Origin: Acetobacteraceae bacterium UBA6159
Lineage (GTDB): Bacteria; Pseudomonadota; Alphaproteobacteria; Acetobacterales; Acetobacteraceae
Assembly (NCBI GenBank): GCA_002422345.1
Contig: DIUL01000086.1
Location: 1 to 47,010 of the forward strand
Length of the DNA stretch: 47,010 nucleotides
Reading direction: 5' to 3'
Program-made: the position numbers and the translations under genes
Shown: positions 1-8,149 of the stretch, piece after piece
Layout of the letters: each line of letters opens with the position of its first letter
How positions within the stretch are numbered: the stretch's first letter is position 1
The notes under the pieces: generated by a model
The model's database searches: none
What the model saw: only the letters and a program-made list of their open reading frames with translations
Told to the model about the DNA's origin: nothing

Positions 1-2
1 TG

Positions 3-581
3 ATCAACGGCCTGATGACCCTGTCCGGCGCCTGGGACAAGCTGCGGACCGATCCGGGCCTGCGCTTCTCGGTCACCGCCGTCGGCTTCTACGGGATGTC
101 CACCTTCGAGGGTCCGGTGATGTCGATCCGCGCGGTGAACGCGCTGTCGCACTATACCGACTGGACCATCGGCCACGTCCATTCCGGCGCCCTGGGCTGG
201 GTCGCCTTCATCAGCTTCGGCGCGATCTACTACCTGGTGCCGGTGCTGTGGAAACGGGAGCGGCTCTACTCCAACAAGCTCGTGTCCTGGCACTACTGGA
301 TCGCGACGCTGGGGATCGTATTCTACATCAGCGCGCTGTGGGTCGCCGGCATCATGCAGGGCCTGATGTGGCGCGCCTATGACAGCTTCGGGTTCCTCCA
401 GTACTCCTTCGCCGAGTCCGTGAACGCGATGCACCCCTACTACGTGATCCGGTTCCTGGGCGGCGTGCTGTTCCTGACCGGCGCCCTGCTCATGGTCTAT
501 AACCTCATCCAGACAGTCCGCAGCCCCGCGACCGCCCGACCCGTGTCGGACCGGGAAGCGCTGGCGGCGGCGGGAGCGTAA
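3..581 (+). CDS. ccoN: cbb3-type cytochrome c oxidase subunit I, C-terminal part (5' end outside window)
   Basis: This is the last 192 residues of the catalytic heme-copper subunit, which reduces O2 to water in the inner membrane. The reading frame is open from base 3, so the gene begins upstream of the window. The motif GHVHSG, preceded by LSHYTDW, carries conserved histidines of the subunit I family that ligate the hemes. Several hydrophobic membrane segments follow (VAFISFGAIYYLVPVLW, then IATLGIVFYISALWVAGIMQ). The C-terminus is a short charged tail. The ccoO start lies 4 bases after the stop, so the genes are co-transcribed and probably translationally coupled. The promoter, where an FNR/FixK box would be expected, is not in the window. 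Confidence 0.95.
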   Translation: MNGLMTLSGAWDKLRTDPGLRFSVTAVGFYGMSTFEGPVMSIRAVNALSHYTDWTIGHVHSGALGWVAFISFGAIYYLVPVLWKRERLYSNKLVSWHYWIATLGIVFYISALWVAGIMQGLMWRAYDSFGFLQYSFAESVNAMHPYYVIRFLGGVLFLTGALLMVYNLIQTVRSPATARPVSDREALAAAGA

Positions 582-585
582 TCCG

Positions 586-1305
586 ATGTTCATCCGTCAT
601 GAAACCATCGAGAAGAACGCCGTCCTGCTGCTGGTGTTCACGCTGATCGTCATCTCGATCGGCGGGCTGGTCGAGATCGTGCCGCTTTACCGGATCGAAA
701 CGACCGTCGAGCATGTGAAGGGCATCCGTCCCTACACCCCGCTCGAATCCCGCGGCCGCGACATCTATATCCGGGAGGGCTGCTACGCCTGCCACAGCCA
801 GCAGGTCCGCGCTTTGCGGGATGAGGTGGAGCGCTACGGCCATTACTCCCTGGCGGCCGAGAGCATGTATGACCACCCGTTCCAGTGGGGCTCCAAGCGC
901 ACCGGGCCGGACCTGGCGCGCGTCGGCGGGAAATACTCCAACGACTGGCACTACGCGCATCTGATCAAGCCGACCTCGGTCGTGCCGGAATCGCTGATGC
1001 CGTCCTACGGGTTCCTCGCACGGAACGAGTTGGACATGACCGACCTGACGCGGCGGCTTGGCGCGCAGCGGATGGTGGGCGTGCCCTACTCGGACGACCA
1101 GATGGCCAACGCGGTCGCCGACGCGCGGACGCAGGCCGATCCGGCCGCCGACAACGCCGCCCTGCTCAAGCGCTATCCGAAGGCGGTCACGGTGGCCGGC
1201 AACGGCCGCACCGTGACCGAACTCGACGCCCTCGTCGCCTATCTCCAGGTGCTCGGCACCATGGTCGACTTCGCCGATCCGGCGAACGAAAAGCCCCGGC
1301 AATAG
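586..1305 (+). CDS. ccoO: cbb3-type cytochrome c oxidase subunit II (monoheme cytochrome c)
   Basis: CcoO is the membrane-anchored monoheme cytochrome c that passes electrons to CcoN. The 239-residue product has one N-terminal membrane anchor (about residues 12-34, AVLLLVFTLIVISIGGLVEI) and a periplasmic heme-binding motif CYACH at residues 66-70. The following SQQVR is typical of the family, and the phrase KRTGPDLARVGGKYS with later methionines fits the distal heme ligand region. The length is normal. The start is an ATG 4 bases after the ccoN stop. It is followed 9 bases later by ccoQ. Confidence 0.95.
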   Translation: MFIRHETIEKNAVLLLVFTLIVISIGGLVEIVPLYRIETTVEHVKGIRPYTPLESRGRDIYIREGCYACHSQQVRALRDEVERYGHYSLAAESMYDHPFQWGSKRTGPDLARVGGKYSNDWHYAHLIKPTSVVPESLMPSYGFLARNELDMTDLTRRLGAQRMVGVPYSDDQMANAVADARTQADPAADNAALLKRYPKAVTVAGNGRTVTELDALVAYLQVLGTMVDFADPANEKPRQ

Positions 1306-1314
1306 GAGGCCGCG

Positions 1315-1467
1315 ATGGAACTCACCTCGATGCTTCTCTGGCTGCGCGACCATTCCGGGCCGCTGATGATGTTCGCCTTCCTGCTGATCGTCGTGACCAC
1401 GTTCTGGCCCGGCCGCAAGAAGCGCTTCGAACAGGACGCCCGTATCCCGCTTGACGACGACCGCTAG
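1315..1467 (+). CDS. ccoQ: cbb3-type oxidase CcoQ/FixQ small subunit
   Basis: This 50-residue gene lies between ccoO and ccoP. It starts with an ATG preceded by an AGGAGG-like site (the ATAGGAGG overlapping the ccoO stop). The product has one hydrophobic helix (about residues 17-31, PLMMFAFLLIVVTTFW) followed by the family signature FWPGRKKRFEQDA and an acidic tail. FixQ/CcoQ proteins are single-span subunits that stabilise the interaction of CcoP with the CcoNO core. Position, size and the WPG-basic-acidic pattern make the call secure. Confidence 0.92.
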   Translation: MELTSMLLWLRDHSGPLMMFAFLLIVVTTFWPGRKKRFEQDARIPLDDDR

Positions 1468-1477
1468 GAGACCCGTC

Positions 1478-2347
1478 GTGCCGACAAAGATCGAAAAGGA
1501 CGCCGTCACCGGTCACATGACCACGGGTCATGAGTGGGACGGGGTCAAGGAACTCAACCAGCCGCTGCCGAAGTGGTGGGTCTATATCCTGTATGCGACC
1601 ATCGCCTGGTCGATGGTCTACTTCGTGCTGTATCCCGCGATCCCTTGGTTCGGGGGGGCGACGAAGGGCATCCTGGGCTACTCGACCCGCGATGCCGTCG
1701 ATGCCGACGTCGCCGCCATCGCGGCCAAGCGGGCGGTCTACATGGACAAGATCAAGGCCCTGTCGTTCGACGACATCCGCAAGGACCCGCAGTTGATGGC
1801 CGCCGCGATGACCGCCGGGCGCGTTGCCTTCGCCGAGAACTGCCAGCCCTGCCACGGGGCCGGCGGCGGCGGCAACCCGGGCTACCCGGCGCTCGCGGCC
1901 GGCAACTGGCTGTGGGGCGGCTCGCTGGAGGACATCCAGAAGACCGTGACCCACGGCATCCGGGCTCCGGGCGACGACAGCCGCCAGAGCCAGATGCCCC
2001 GGTTCGGCGCGGATGGTATCCTCAAGCCCGCCGAAATCGCCCAGGTCGCCGACTACGTCATGGCGTTCTACGGCACGCCGGTGGCCAATGCCGACATGGC
2101 GGCGGGTGAGAAGATCTTCACCGAGAACTGCGCGGTCTGCCATGGCGACAAGGGCCAGGGTGATCGCACCCAGGGCGCGCCGCGGTTGGCCTCCCGGACC
2201 CATCTGTTCGGCGATGACAGGGCCGCGGTCATCGCGCAGATCAACAGCCCCCGTCATGGCATGATGCCGCCGTGGAACACACGTCTGGACGCCGCCACCA
2301 TCAAGTCCGTGACGCTGTACGTCCACGGCCTCGGCGGCGGCGAATAG
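1478..2347 (+). CDS. ccoP: cbb3-type cytochrome c oxidase subunit III (diheme cytochrome c)
   Basis: CcoP is the diheme cytochrome c that receives electrons from soluble donors. I chose the GTG at 1478 because AGGAG (overlapping the ccoQ stop) lies 7 bases upstream and because the N-terminus then begins with the family pattern ending in GHEWDGVKELNQPLPKWW. An upstream in-frame ATG at 1451 would overlap ccoQ and lacks this support. The protein has 289 residues with one membrane helix (about 30-52). Two heme c motifs are present, CQPCH at 122-126 and CAVCH at 218-222, each followed by an appropriate methionine region (QMPRFG; MMPPW). The order matches the normal family architecture. ccoG starts 10 bases downstream. 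Confidence 0.95.
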   Translation: MPTKIEKDAVTGHMTTGHEWDGVKELNQPLPKWWVYILYATIAWSMVYFVLYPAIPWFGGATKGILGYSTRDAVDADVAAIAAKRAVYMDKIKALSFDDIRKDPQLMAAAMTAGRVAFAENCQPCHGAGGGGNPGYPALAAGNWLWGGSLEDIQKTVTHGIRAPGDDSRQSQMPRFGADGILKPAEIAQVADYVMAFYGTPVANADMAAGEKIFTENCAVCHGDKGQGDRTQGAPRLASRTHLFGDDRAAVIAQINSPRHGMMPPWNTRLDAATIKSVTLYVHGLGGGE

Positions 2348-2357
2348 GAGCAAACCG

Positions 2358-3827
2358 GTGTCGCGTATCAGCAAGGTCGATCGGGAACGCCAGATCCAGC
2401 AGGAAGAAGCCGGACAGCACCTGTACGCCAACCGCGTGAAGGTCTATCCGAAGTCGGTCCAGGGTCCGGTCCGGCGCTTCAAATGGGCGGTCCTGATCTT
2501 CTGCCTGACGCTCTATTATGTGATGCCATGGATCCGGTGGGATCGCGGGCCGAACCAGGCCAACCAGGCGATCCTGCTGGATATGGCGCATGAGCGGTTC
2601 TATCTGTTCAACCTCGTGTTCTGGCCGCAGGACATCTACTACTTGGCCGGCCTGCTGATCATGGGCGCGGTGACCCTGTTCCTGGTCACCAGCCTGGTCG
2701 GCCGGGTGTGGTGCGGCTACACCTGCCCGCAGACGGTCTGGACCGACCTGTTCATGTGGGTCGAACGCCGGATCGAGGGCGACCGCAACGAACGGATGAA
2801 GCGCGACGCCGCCGATGTCACGCTCGACACCGTCTGGCGCAAGGTGTCCAAGCACCTGGTCTGGCTGTTCATCGCGTTCTGGACCGGCGGCGCCTGGATC
2901 ATGTACTACGCCGACGCCCCGACCGTGACGGTCCAGTTCTGGACCGGGACCGCCGCGATCGAGGTTTATTTCTTCACCGCCCTGTTCACCGCGACCACCT
3001 ATCTGCTGGCCGGCTGGGCGCGGGAGCAGGTCTGCACCTACATGTGCCCCTGGCCGCGCTTCCAGGCCGCCATGCTGGATGAGCACAGCCTGACGGTCAC
3101 CTACCAGAACTGGCGGGGGGAACCCCGGTCCCGCGGCAAGCGGTCGGGTTCGGCCGGCGGGGACTGCGTCGATTGCGGCGCCTGCGTCACCGCCTGCCCG
3201 ACCGGGATCGATATCCGCGACGGCATCCAGCTTGAATGCATCAACTGCGGCCTCTGCATCGACGCCTGCAACCACGTGATGGCGCGCACCGGCCGGCCAA
3301 GCTGGCTGATCACCTGGGACACGCTGGCCGACCAGACCGCGAAGGCCGCGGGGACCCACACGAAGTTCCGCTTCTTCCGCCCGCGCACGATCATCTACCT
3401 GACCGCTTTGGTCATGATCGCCCTGACCATGGTGGTCGCGGTGGCGATGCGCCCGGGCATCGGCCTGTCCGTCCTGCATGATCGCGCGCCGTTGTTCGTC
3501 CGCCTGCCCGATGGCAACCTCCGCAATGGCTATGTCGTCAAGATCGTCAACAAGGCCGCCGAACCCGTCACGTTCGAGGTGAAGACCTCTGGCCTGCCCG
3601 GCGCCGAACTGACCGAGACCAATGAGGGGCTGGGGCCGACCACCACGCTCGTGCTGCCGGTGGCCGCCGATAGCGTCGGCACCTTCCATGTCTTCGTGAC
3701 GGCCGCGCCCACCGGGCTGGTCGACGGGACGCGGAACATCGACTTCCACCTGCGCGACATGACGACGGGGGAAGAAGCCAACTACCGGTCCGCCTTCATG
3801 GGACCGGCCAACACGGGACCGAGGTAA
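2358..3827 (+). CDS. ccoG: cytochrome c oxidase accessory protein CcoG (RdxA/FixG ferredoxin-type membrane protein)
   Basis: CcoG is a membrane iron-sulfur protein of the cbb3 assembly pathway, linked in other bacteria to copper delivery. The GTG start at 2358 has TAGGAG 7-8 bases upstream. The 489 residues show hydrophobic helices near residues 38-56, 90-115, 165-185 and 350-370. A ferredoxin-like segment (CVDCGACVTACPTG, then CINCGLCIDACNH, from about residue 270) carries two cysteine clusters. A periplasmic C-terminal immunoglobulin-like domain follows, as is usual for the family. Two further CP-type motifs (GYTCPQTVW and YMCPWPRFQ) are also family features. ccoH starts 5 bases after the stop. 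Confidence 0.93.
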   Translation: MSRISKVDRERQIQQEEAGQHLYANRVKVYPKSVQGPVRRFKWAVLIFCLTLYYVMPWIRWDRGPNQANQAILLDMAHERFYLFNLVFWPQDIYYLAGLLIMGAVTLFLVTSLVGRVWCGYTCPQTVWTDLFMWVERRIEGDRNERMKRDAADVTLDTVWRKVSKHLVWLFIAFWTGGAWIMYYADAPTVTVQFWTGTAAIEVYFFTALFTATTYLLAGWAREQVCTYMCPWPRFQAAMLDEHSLTVTYQNWRGEPRSRGKRSGSAGGDCVDCGACVTACPTGIDIRDGIQLECINCGLCIDACNHVMARTGRPSWLITWDTLADQTAKAAGTHTKFRFFRPRTIIYLTALVMIALTMVVAVAMRPGIGLSVLHDRAPLFVRLPDGNLRNGYVVKIVNKAAEPVTFEVKTSGLPGAELTETNEGLGPTTTLVLPVAADSVGTFHVFVTAAPTGLVDGTRNIDFHLRDMTTGEEANYRSAFMGPANTGPR

Positions 3828-3832
3828 CGGCC

Positions 3833-4312
3833 ATGCATGACGAACCATCCGCCCGCTCGGGGTGGCGCTTCTTCCCGCTGGCGATCGTGGGCGGCCTGGG
3901 CCTGGTCGTCGCGGTCAACGGAGCGATGATCTGGCAGGCGCTCGCGACCTTCCCCGGGAAGGCCGGGCGCGACGGGTTCGCGCTGTCCAACCGCTACAAC
4001 ATGGTCCTGCAGCGTCAGGACGATCAGGCCACGATCGGCTGGGTTGTCCGGTCCTCGGTCGATGCGAAGGGCCGAGCGGCGGTGGTGCTGGGGGGGACGG
4101 ATGGGGCGCCGCTGGTGGGGGCGAAGATCGAGGGTGTCGCGGAGCGCCCGGTTGGGGACGCGCGGTCGACTCCCTTGGCGTTCATCGACCAGGGCGCCGG
4201 CCGCTATGTCGCCGACGTGGCGCTGGATGCGCCGGGCCAGTGGGATATCACGATCACGGCGCAGGCTGGCGGCCGGACCCTGACGGTGACCCGCCGCGTG
4301 CATGTGCCGTGA
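3833..4312 (+). CDS. ccoH: FixH/CcoH family assembly protein
   Basis: FixH/CcoH is a single-span membrane protein needed for stable cbb3 oxidase assembly. The 159-residue product has a basic N-terminus, a membrane helix at about residues 18-38 (FPLAIVGGLGLVVAVNGAMI), then FPGKAGRDGFALSNRYN, which resembles the family sequence after the helix. The rest is a beta-rich periplasmic domain ending in GQWDITITAQAGGRTL. It lies between ccoG and ccoI, its standard place. The stop is 2 bases before a GTG that may start ccoI. Confidence 0.88.
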   Translation: MHDEPSARSGWRFFPLAIVGGLGLVVAVNGAMIWQALATFPGKAGRDGFALSNRYNMVLQRQDDQATIGWVVRSSVDAKGRAAVVLGGTDGAPLVGAKIEGVAERPVGDARSTPLAFIDQGAGRYVADVALDAPGQWDITITAQAGGRTLTVTRRVHVP

Positions 4313-4314
4313 CA

Positions 4315-6924
4315 GTGCTGGAGCGCGGGCGGGGCGATGCCGTCCTTGCTGCCGCGGCCGGCGCGATGGGGGGTGCGATTGATCCGGCGGCCGACCCAGT
4401 GCCACACACGGGCATGTCCGCCGAACCCGCCCATGCCTGCGCGCATTGCGGTCAGCCCGCGCCGGCCGAACGGAGGTTCTGCTGCCCCGGCTGCGCCGTC
4501 GCCTTCGACACGGTCCGCTCCCTGGGTCTCGGGTCCTATTACCAGCGCCGCGTCCTCGATCCCGACCAGCGCCCGCCGCGACCCGAGGCCGCCGAACAGC
4601 GCGACCTGACCCGCTTCATCGCCGAACAGCCTGACGGGACCCAGGAACTCACGCTGGCGGTCGATGGGCTGCAATGCGGCGCCTGCGTCTGGTTGATCGA
4701 GTCCGTTCTGGGCCGCGACCCCGCCGTGGTGACCGGGCGGGTCAACATGACCACCCGCCGCCTGCGCCTGGCCTGGCGCGGCTCCCGCGAGGACGGCACT
4801 CGCCTGATCGCCGCGATCGAGTCCCTGGGCTACCGCCTGGTGCCCTTCGACATGGAGGCCCTGACCGCCGCGCGGGATGAGACGGGGCGCGCCTTGATCC
4901 GGGCCCTGGCGGTCGCGGGGTTCGCCTCGGCCAATGTCATGTTCCTTTCGATCGGGGTCTGGGCTGGGGAACTGGCCGGCTGGCTCGATTCGATGGGGCC
5001 GGCGACGCGGGATCTGCTGCACTGGGTCTCGGCCCTGATCGCCATGCCGGCGATCGCCTATTCGGGGATGCCCTTCTTCCGGTCCGCCGCGGCCGCCCTG
5101 CGCCAGGGGCGGACCAACATGGACGTCCCGATCAGCGTGGGCGTTACCCTGGTCACGGTCATGAGCCTGTCGGAGACGATGTCGGGCGGGCCGCATGCCT
5201 ATTTCGACTCGGCCATTACCCTGCTGTTCTTCCTGCTGATCGGGCGGGTGCTGGACCACCGGGCGCGCGGGCAGGCGCGGGCCATCGCCGAACAGTTGCT
5301 GACGCTGCGGGCTGTTGATGCAGCCGTGCTGCGGCCCGACGGGACCACCGTTCGCCTCGGCCAGCATGCCATCAACCCGGGTGACCGTATCCTGGTCGGG
5401 ACCGGAGAGCGCGTGGCCGCCGATGGCACGGTGGAACGCGGCGCGTCGTCCGTGGACACCAGCCTGGTGACCGGGGAAAGCCTGCCGGTCGCGGTGATCC
5501 CCGGCGGGCAGGTCTTCGCCGGAACGCTGAACCTGGGCGAGCCACTCGTGGTCCGCGCCACCGCGACCGGCGGGGCGACCCTGCTGGCGGAATGCGTGCG
5601 GCTGATCGAGGCAGCCGAGGCCCGCCGCTCCCGCTTTGTGGTGCTGGCCGACCGGGTGGCACGGGCCTATGCGCCGGCGGTCCATCTGGCCGCGCTGCTG
5701 ACCTTCCTCGGGTGGTATTTCGGCGCCGGGGCCTCGTTGAACGAGTCGCTGCTGATCGCCGCCGCCGTCCTGATCATCACCTGCCCCTGTGCCTTGGCTC
5801 TGGCCGTGCCGGCGGTGCAGGTCATCGCGACGTCCCGTCTGTTCCGGGCGGGGGTCCTGCTAAAGAGCCCGTCCGCGCTGGAACGGCTGGCCGAGGTGGA
5901 TACGGTCGTCTTCGACAAGACGGGGACCCTGACCGAACCGTCGTTGGCGCTGGTGCGGGAGGGTCTGGACCCCGAGGCGCTGTCCGTCGCTGCGTCCCTG
6001 GCTGCCAGCAGCCGGCACCCTCTGGCCCGGGCGCTGGTCGCGGCCGCAGGGCCGGTGGCGGGGCGGGAGGATGTGGTCGAGCATGCTGGGCGGGGTTTGG
6101 CTGCGGGGGATGTGCGGCTGGGGAGTTGGGGGTTTTGTGTGGATGGTGGCCCATCTTCTCCCCCTCCCCTTGAGGGCTTGGGCCGCGAAGCGGACCGAGG
6201 TTGGGGGGAGGGGTACCGCGGCACAGTCCGGGGGGTATCCACCCCCCACCCCAACCGTCCCCCTCAAGGGGGGAGGGAGCAGGATGGGACCGGCACTGCC
6301 TCTCCCACTCAAGACGGGACCAGGCAAAGTGCGGCATCCCCCGAACTCTGGCTGACCCGTCCAGGTCACCCTCCCGTCCGCTTCGGCTTCGACGAACACC
6401 CTCGCCCCGACGCGACCGCCGTCGTGTCCCGGCTCAAGGGCATGGGGTTCGGCGTCCACCTGTTGTCCGGGGACAACCCGGCCGCCGTGGCCCGGATCGC
6501 CGAGACCCTCGGCATTACCTCCTGGCAGGCCGGGCAATCACCCGTCGACAAGGTCGCGGCCGTCGAGGCCATGGGAGCCCAAGGCCATCACGTCCTCATG
6601 GTCGGGGACGGGCTGAACGACAGCCCCTCCCTTGCCGCCGCGCATGTCTCGGCCTCCCCCTCGACCGCAGCCGATATCAGCCAGACCGTGGCCGACGCGG
6701 TGTTCCAGGGCCACGGCCTCTCCCCCGTCACCAACCTCATCTCCACCGCCCGTCGTGCTCGGCGGGTCATGCGGGAAAACCTGGTGCTGGCAATCGGGTA
6801 CAACGTCCTGATGGTGCCGTTGGCCGTGGCCGGCTACGTCACCCCCTGGGTGGCGGCGGCGGCGATGTCCAGTTCGTCCATCCTCGTCATCGCCAACAGC
6901 TTCCGGGCCGGGAGGGTCTCATGA
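4315..6924 (+). CDS. ccoI: cbb3 oxidase copper-exporting P1B-type ATPase CcoI/FixI with an in-frame repeat insertion
   Basis: CcoI pumps copper across the inner membrane for the CuB site of cbb3 oxidase. Numbering from the GTG at 4315: an N-terminal cysteine cluster (CAHCG, FCCPGC) begins near residue 42, the HMA motif CGAC is at 121-124, the CPC motif at 490-492, the phosphorylated aspartate in DKTGT at 534, the HP motif at 568-569 and GDGLND near 764. Eight membrane helices can be traced. The start is uncertain: GTG 4315 fits the tight operon spacing, but ATG 4414 gives an N-terminus more like relatives. The length of 869 residues is long for the family. A 122-bp palindromic repeat (6158-6279) is translated inside the nucleotide-binding domain, between the HP motif and the hinge motif. 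Core motifs on both sides are intact, so the enzyme may still work. The gene overlaps ccoS by 4 bases. Confidence 0.92.
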   Translation: MLERGRGDAVLAAAAGAMGGAIDPAADPVPHTGMSAEPAHACAHCGQPAPAERRFCCPGCAVAFDTVRSLGLGSYYQRRVLDPDQRPPRPEAAEQRDLTRFIAEQPDGTQELTLAVDGLQCGACVWLIESVLGRDPAVVTGRVNMTTRRLRLAWRGSREDGTRLIAAIESLGYRLVPFDMEALTAARDETGRALIRALAVAGFASANVMFLSIGVWAGELAGWLDSMGPATRDLLHWVSALIAMPAIAYSGMPFFRSAAAALRQGRTNMDVPISVGVTLVTVMSLSETMSGGPHAYFDSAITLLFFLLIGRVLDHRARGQARAIAEQLLTLRAVDAAVLRPDGTTVRLGQHAINPGDRILVGTGERVAADGTVERGASSVDTSLVTGESLPVAVIPGGQVFAGTLNLGEPLVVRATATGGATLLAECVRLIEAAEARRSRFVVLADRVARAYAPAVHLAALLTFLGWYFGAGASLNESLLIAAAVLIITCPCALALAVPAVQVIATSRLFRAGVLLKSPSALERLAEVDTVVFDKTGTLTEPSLALVREGLDPEALSVAASLAASSRHPLARALVAAAGPVAGREDVVEHAGRGLAAGDVRLGSWGFCVDGGPSSPPPLEGLGREADRGWGEGYRGTVRGVSTPHPNRPPQGGREQDGTGTASPTQDGTRQSAASPELWLTRPGHPPVRFGFDEHPRPDATAVVSRLKGMGFGVHLLSGDNPAAVARIAETLGITSWQAGQSPVDKVAAVEAMGAQGHHVLMVGDGLNDSPSLAAAHVSASPSTAADISQTVADAVFQGHGLSPVTNLISTARRARRVMRENLVLAIGYNVLMVPLAVAGYVTPWVAAAAMSSSSILVIANSFRAGRVS
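6158..6279. repeat. Palindromic repeat element (CCCCTCCCCTTGAGGG family), copy inside ccoI
   Basis: The left arm begins CTCCCCCTCCCCTTGAGGG (6158) and runs to about 6213. The right arm (about 6241-6279) ends CCCTCAAGGGGGGAGGGAG and is its imperfect reverse complement. The centre is TACCGCGGCAC plus a short spacer. Related copies lie at 15349-15402 (right-arm half) and 46906-47010 (left arm and a second, adjacent arm). Here the whole element is open in the ccoI frame and adds about 40 proline/glycine-rich residues, with further low-complexity residues to about 6339. Confidence 0.85.
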
Positions 6925-7073
6925 CCGTCGTTCTGTATCTGCTGTTCGGCAGCTTGGTCCTGGGCGGTGCGGGGTTGGGGGTGTTCCTCTGGTCCCTCCG
7001 CTCCGGCCAGTACGAGGACCTGGAGGGCTCCGCCAACCGCATCCTGTTCGATGATGACGGGCCGAAGCGCTAG
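6921..7073 (+). CDS. ccoS: cbb3-type cytochrome oxidase assembly protein CcoS
   Basis: CcoS is a small single-span membrane protein needed to insert heme and copper cofactors into cbb3 oxidase. The ATG overlaps the ccoI stop (ATGA), with GGAGGG 5-6 bases upstream. The 50-residue product has one helix at residues 3-24 (VVLYLLFGSLVLGGAGLGVF) followed by the family signature FLWSLRSGQYEDLEG and an acidic tail around FDDDGPKR. It is the last gene of the operon; the convergent pdxJ stop is only 9 bases further on. Confidence 0.93.
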   Translation: MTVVLYLLFGSLVLGGAGLGVFLWSLRSGQYEDLEGSANRILFDDDGPKR

Positions 7074-7082
7074 GTCCCTCCC

Positions 7083-7820
7083 CTACCTGCGCAAGGCCGC
7101 GGCATAGGCGGCGACGGTCGCGCTGAACCCCATTTCCAGCGCATCCGCCGTCAGTTCATGGCCGATCGAGGCTTCGGCCAGGAACGGTACCGCCTCGATC
7201 AAGGCGGGGATGTTCAGCAGGTTCAGGTCGTGGCCGGCGTTCACGACCAGACCAATGCTCTCCGCCGCCCGGGCGGTCGCGGCGATGGCGGCCAGGATCG
7301 GGGCGTGGCGGCCGTGGCGGAAGGCCTCGGCATAGGCGCCGGTGTAAATTTCCACCCCATCCGCCCCTGATTCCCGCACCCGCGCCGGGACGGCCGGATC
7401 GGGGTCGATGAACAGCACGACCCGGCAGCCGATCGCCTGGATCGCGGCGATCGAGGCCTGGGCAATCGCCATCTGTTCGGGGTCGAGCTTCCACCCTTCC
7501 TCCGACGTGAAGGCATCGGGCGCGTCCGGCACCAGGGTGCATTGCTCGGGCCGAGCCTCTCGGAGGATTTCGAGGAGGCGGTCGTCGGGGTAGCCTTCGA
7601 TGTTGAACTCCATCGCCGGCCGCTTCCCGGCCATCGCGGCGGTCAGCAGGGGGATGTCGCTGCCGCGGATATGGCGTTCATCGGGACGGGGGTGGACAGT
7701 CAGGCCCTCGGCGCCCGAGGCCAGGGCGATCCGGGCGAAGCGCGCCAGATCGGGGACGCCGGTGCGGCGGGAATTGCGCAGCAGCGCGACCTTGTTGAGG
7801 TTGACACTCAGACGAGCCAT
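7083..7820 (-). CDS. pdxJ: Pyridoxine 5'-phosphate synthase
   Basis: PdxJ condenses 1-deoxy-xylulose 5-phosphate with 3-amino-2-oxopropyl phosphate to form pyridoxine 5'-phosphate in vitamin B6 synthesis. The 245-residue TIM-barrel protein begins LSVNLNKVALLRNSR, the typical first strand. TVHPRPDERHI, FNIEGYP, CTLVPDAPD, LFIDPD, VEIYTGAYA and NAGHDLN are family motifs in the right order. The final helix carries SIGHELTADALEMG. The ATG at 7820 was chosen because the family starts at this point; the frame stays open upstream but the extra residues are low-complexity. It runs convergent to the cbb3 operon and is probably transcribed from the gap upstream. Confidence 0.96.
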   Translation of the reverse strand: MARLSVNLNKVALLRNSRRTGVPDLARFARIALASGAEGLTVHPRPDERHIRGSDIPLLTAAMAGKRPAMEFNIEGYPDDRLLEILREARPEQCTLVPDAPDAFTSEEGWKLDPEQMAIAQASIAAIQAIGCRVVLFIDPDPAVPARVRESGADGVEIYTGAYAEAFRHGRHAPILAAIAATARAAESIGLVVNAGHDLNLLNIPALIEAVPFLAEASIGHELTADALEMGFSATVAAYAAALRR

Positions 7821-8149
7821 GGGGCGATGCCGATCCTGACGGGGAAACCGGGCGACAGGATGCCAGGGCGCGGGCGGTCTGGCGAGACGGTTACGGATGG
7901 GCGGTGGTGGGCTGGATCGGTGCACGATCCCGAACCGTGACTTCGATCCGCTGGCCCAGAGCGCCCCGGATTGCTCCGGCGCATGCGAGACAAGTGGGCG
8001 GCAGGCCCGTCGCCATAGATGGCGTCACATAAATGCTGGACCGCGCAATGAGGCAAAGGGAACAATCTCGTTTCAAACGCGGGTGCCGCTTGTCACAATA
8101 ACTAACGCACGTCAAGAATTCTCACGGCATCAGCCTGATCCCGCCACGT
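7821..8149. other. Gap between the MFS gene and pdxJ
   Basis: This 329-base stretch must hold the pdxJ promoter unless pdxJ is read from the MFS gene. The part from about 8020 to 8125 is richer in A and T than the surroundings and has a TTGACG hexamer on the minus strand, but no convincing -10 at the right spacing. A 74-codon minus-strand frame (7891-8115) has no recognisable features. I see no repeat or RNA gene here. Confidence 0.5.

Noticed and set aside
505..1509. A 334-codon minus-strand frame over ccoO
   Set aside because: It is antisense to a conserved gene and rich in Arg/Gly/His, typical of the shadow frame of GC-rich genes.
7891..8115. A 74-codon minus-strand frame in the gap before pdxJ
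   Set aside because: It has no ribosome-binding site, no recognisable motif and low codon regularity; it lies where the pdxJ promoter should be.
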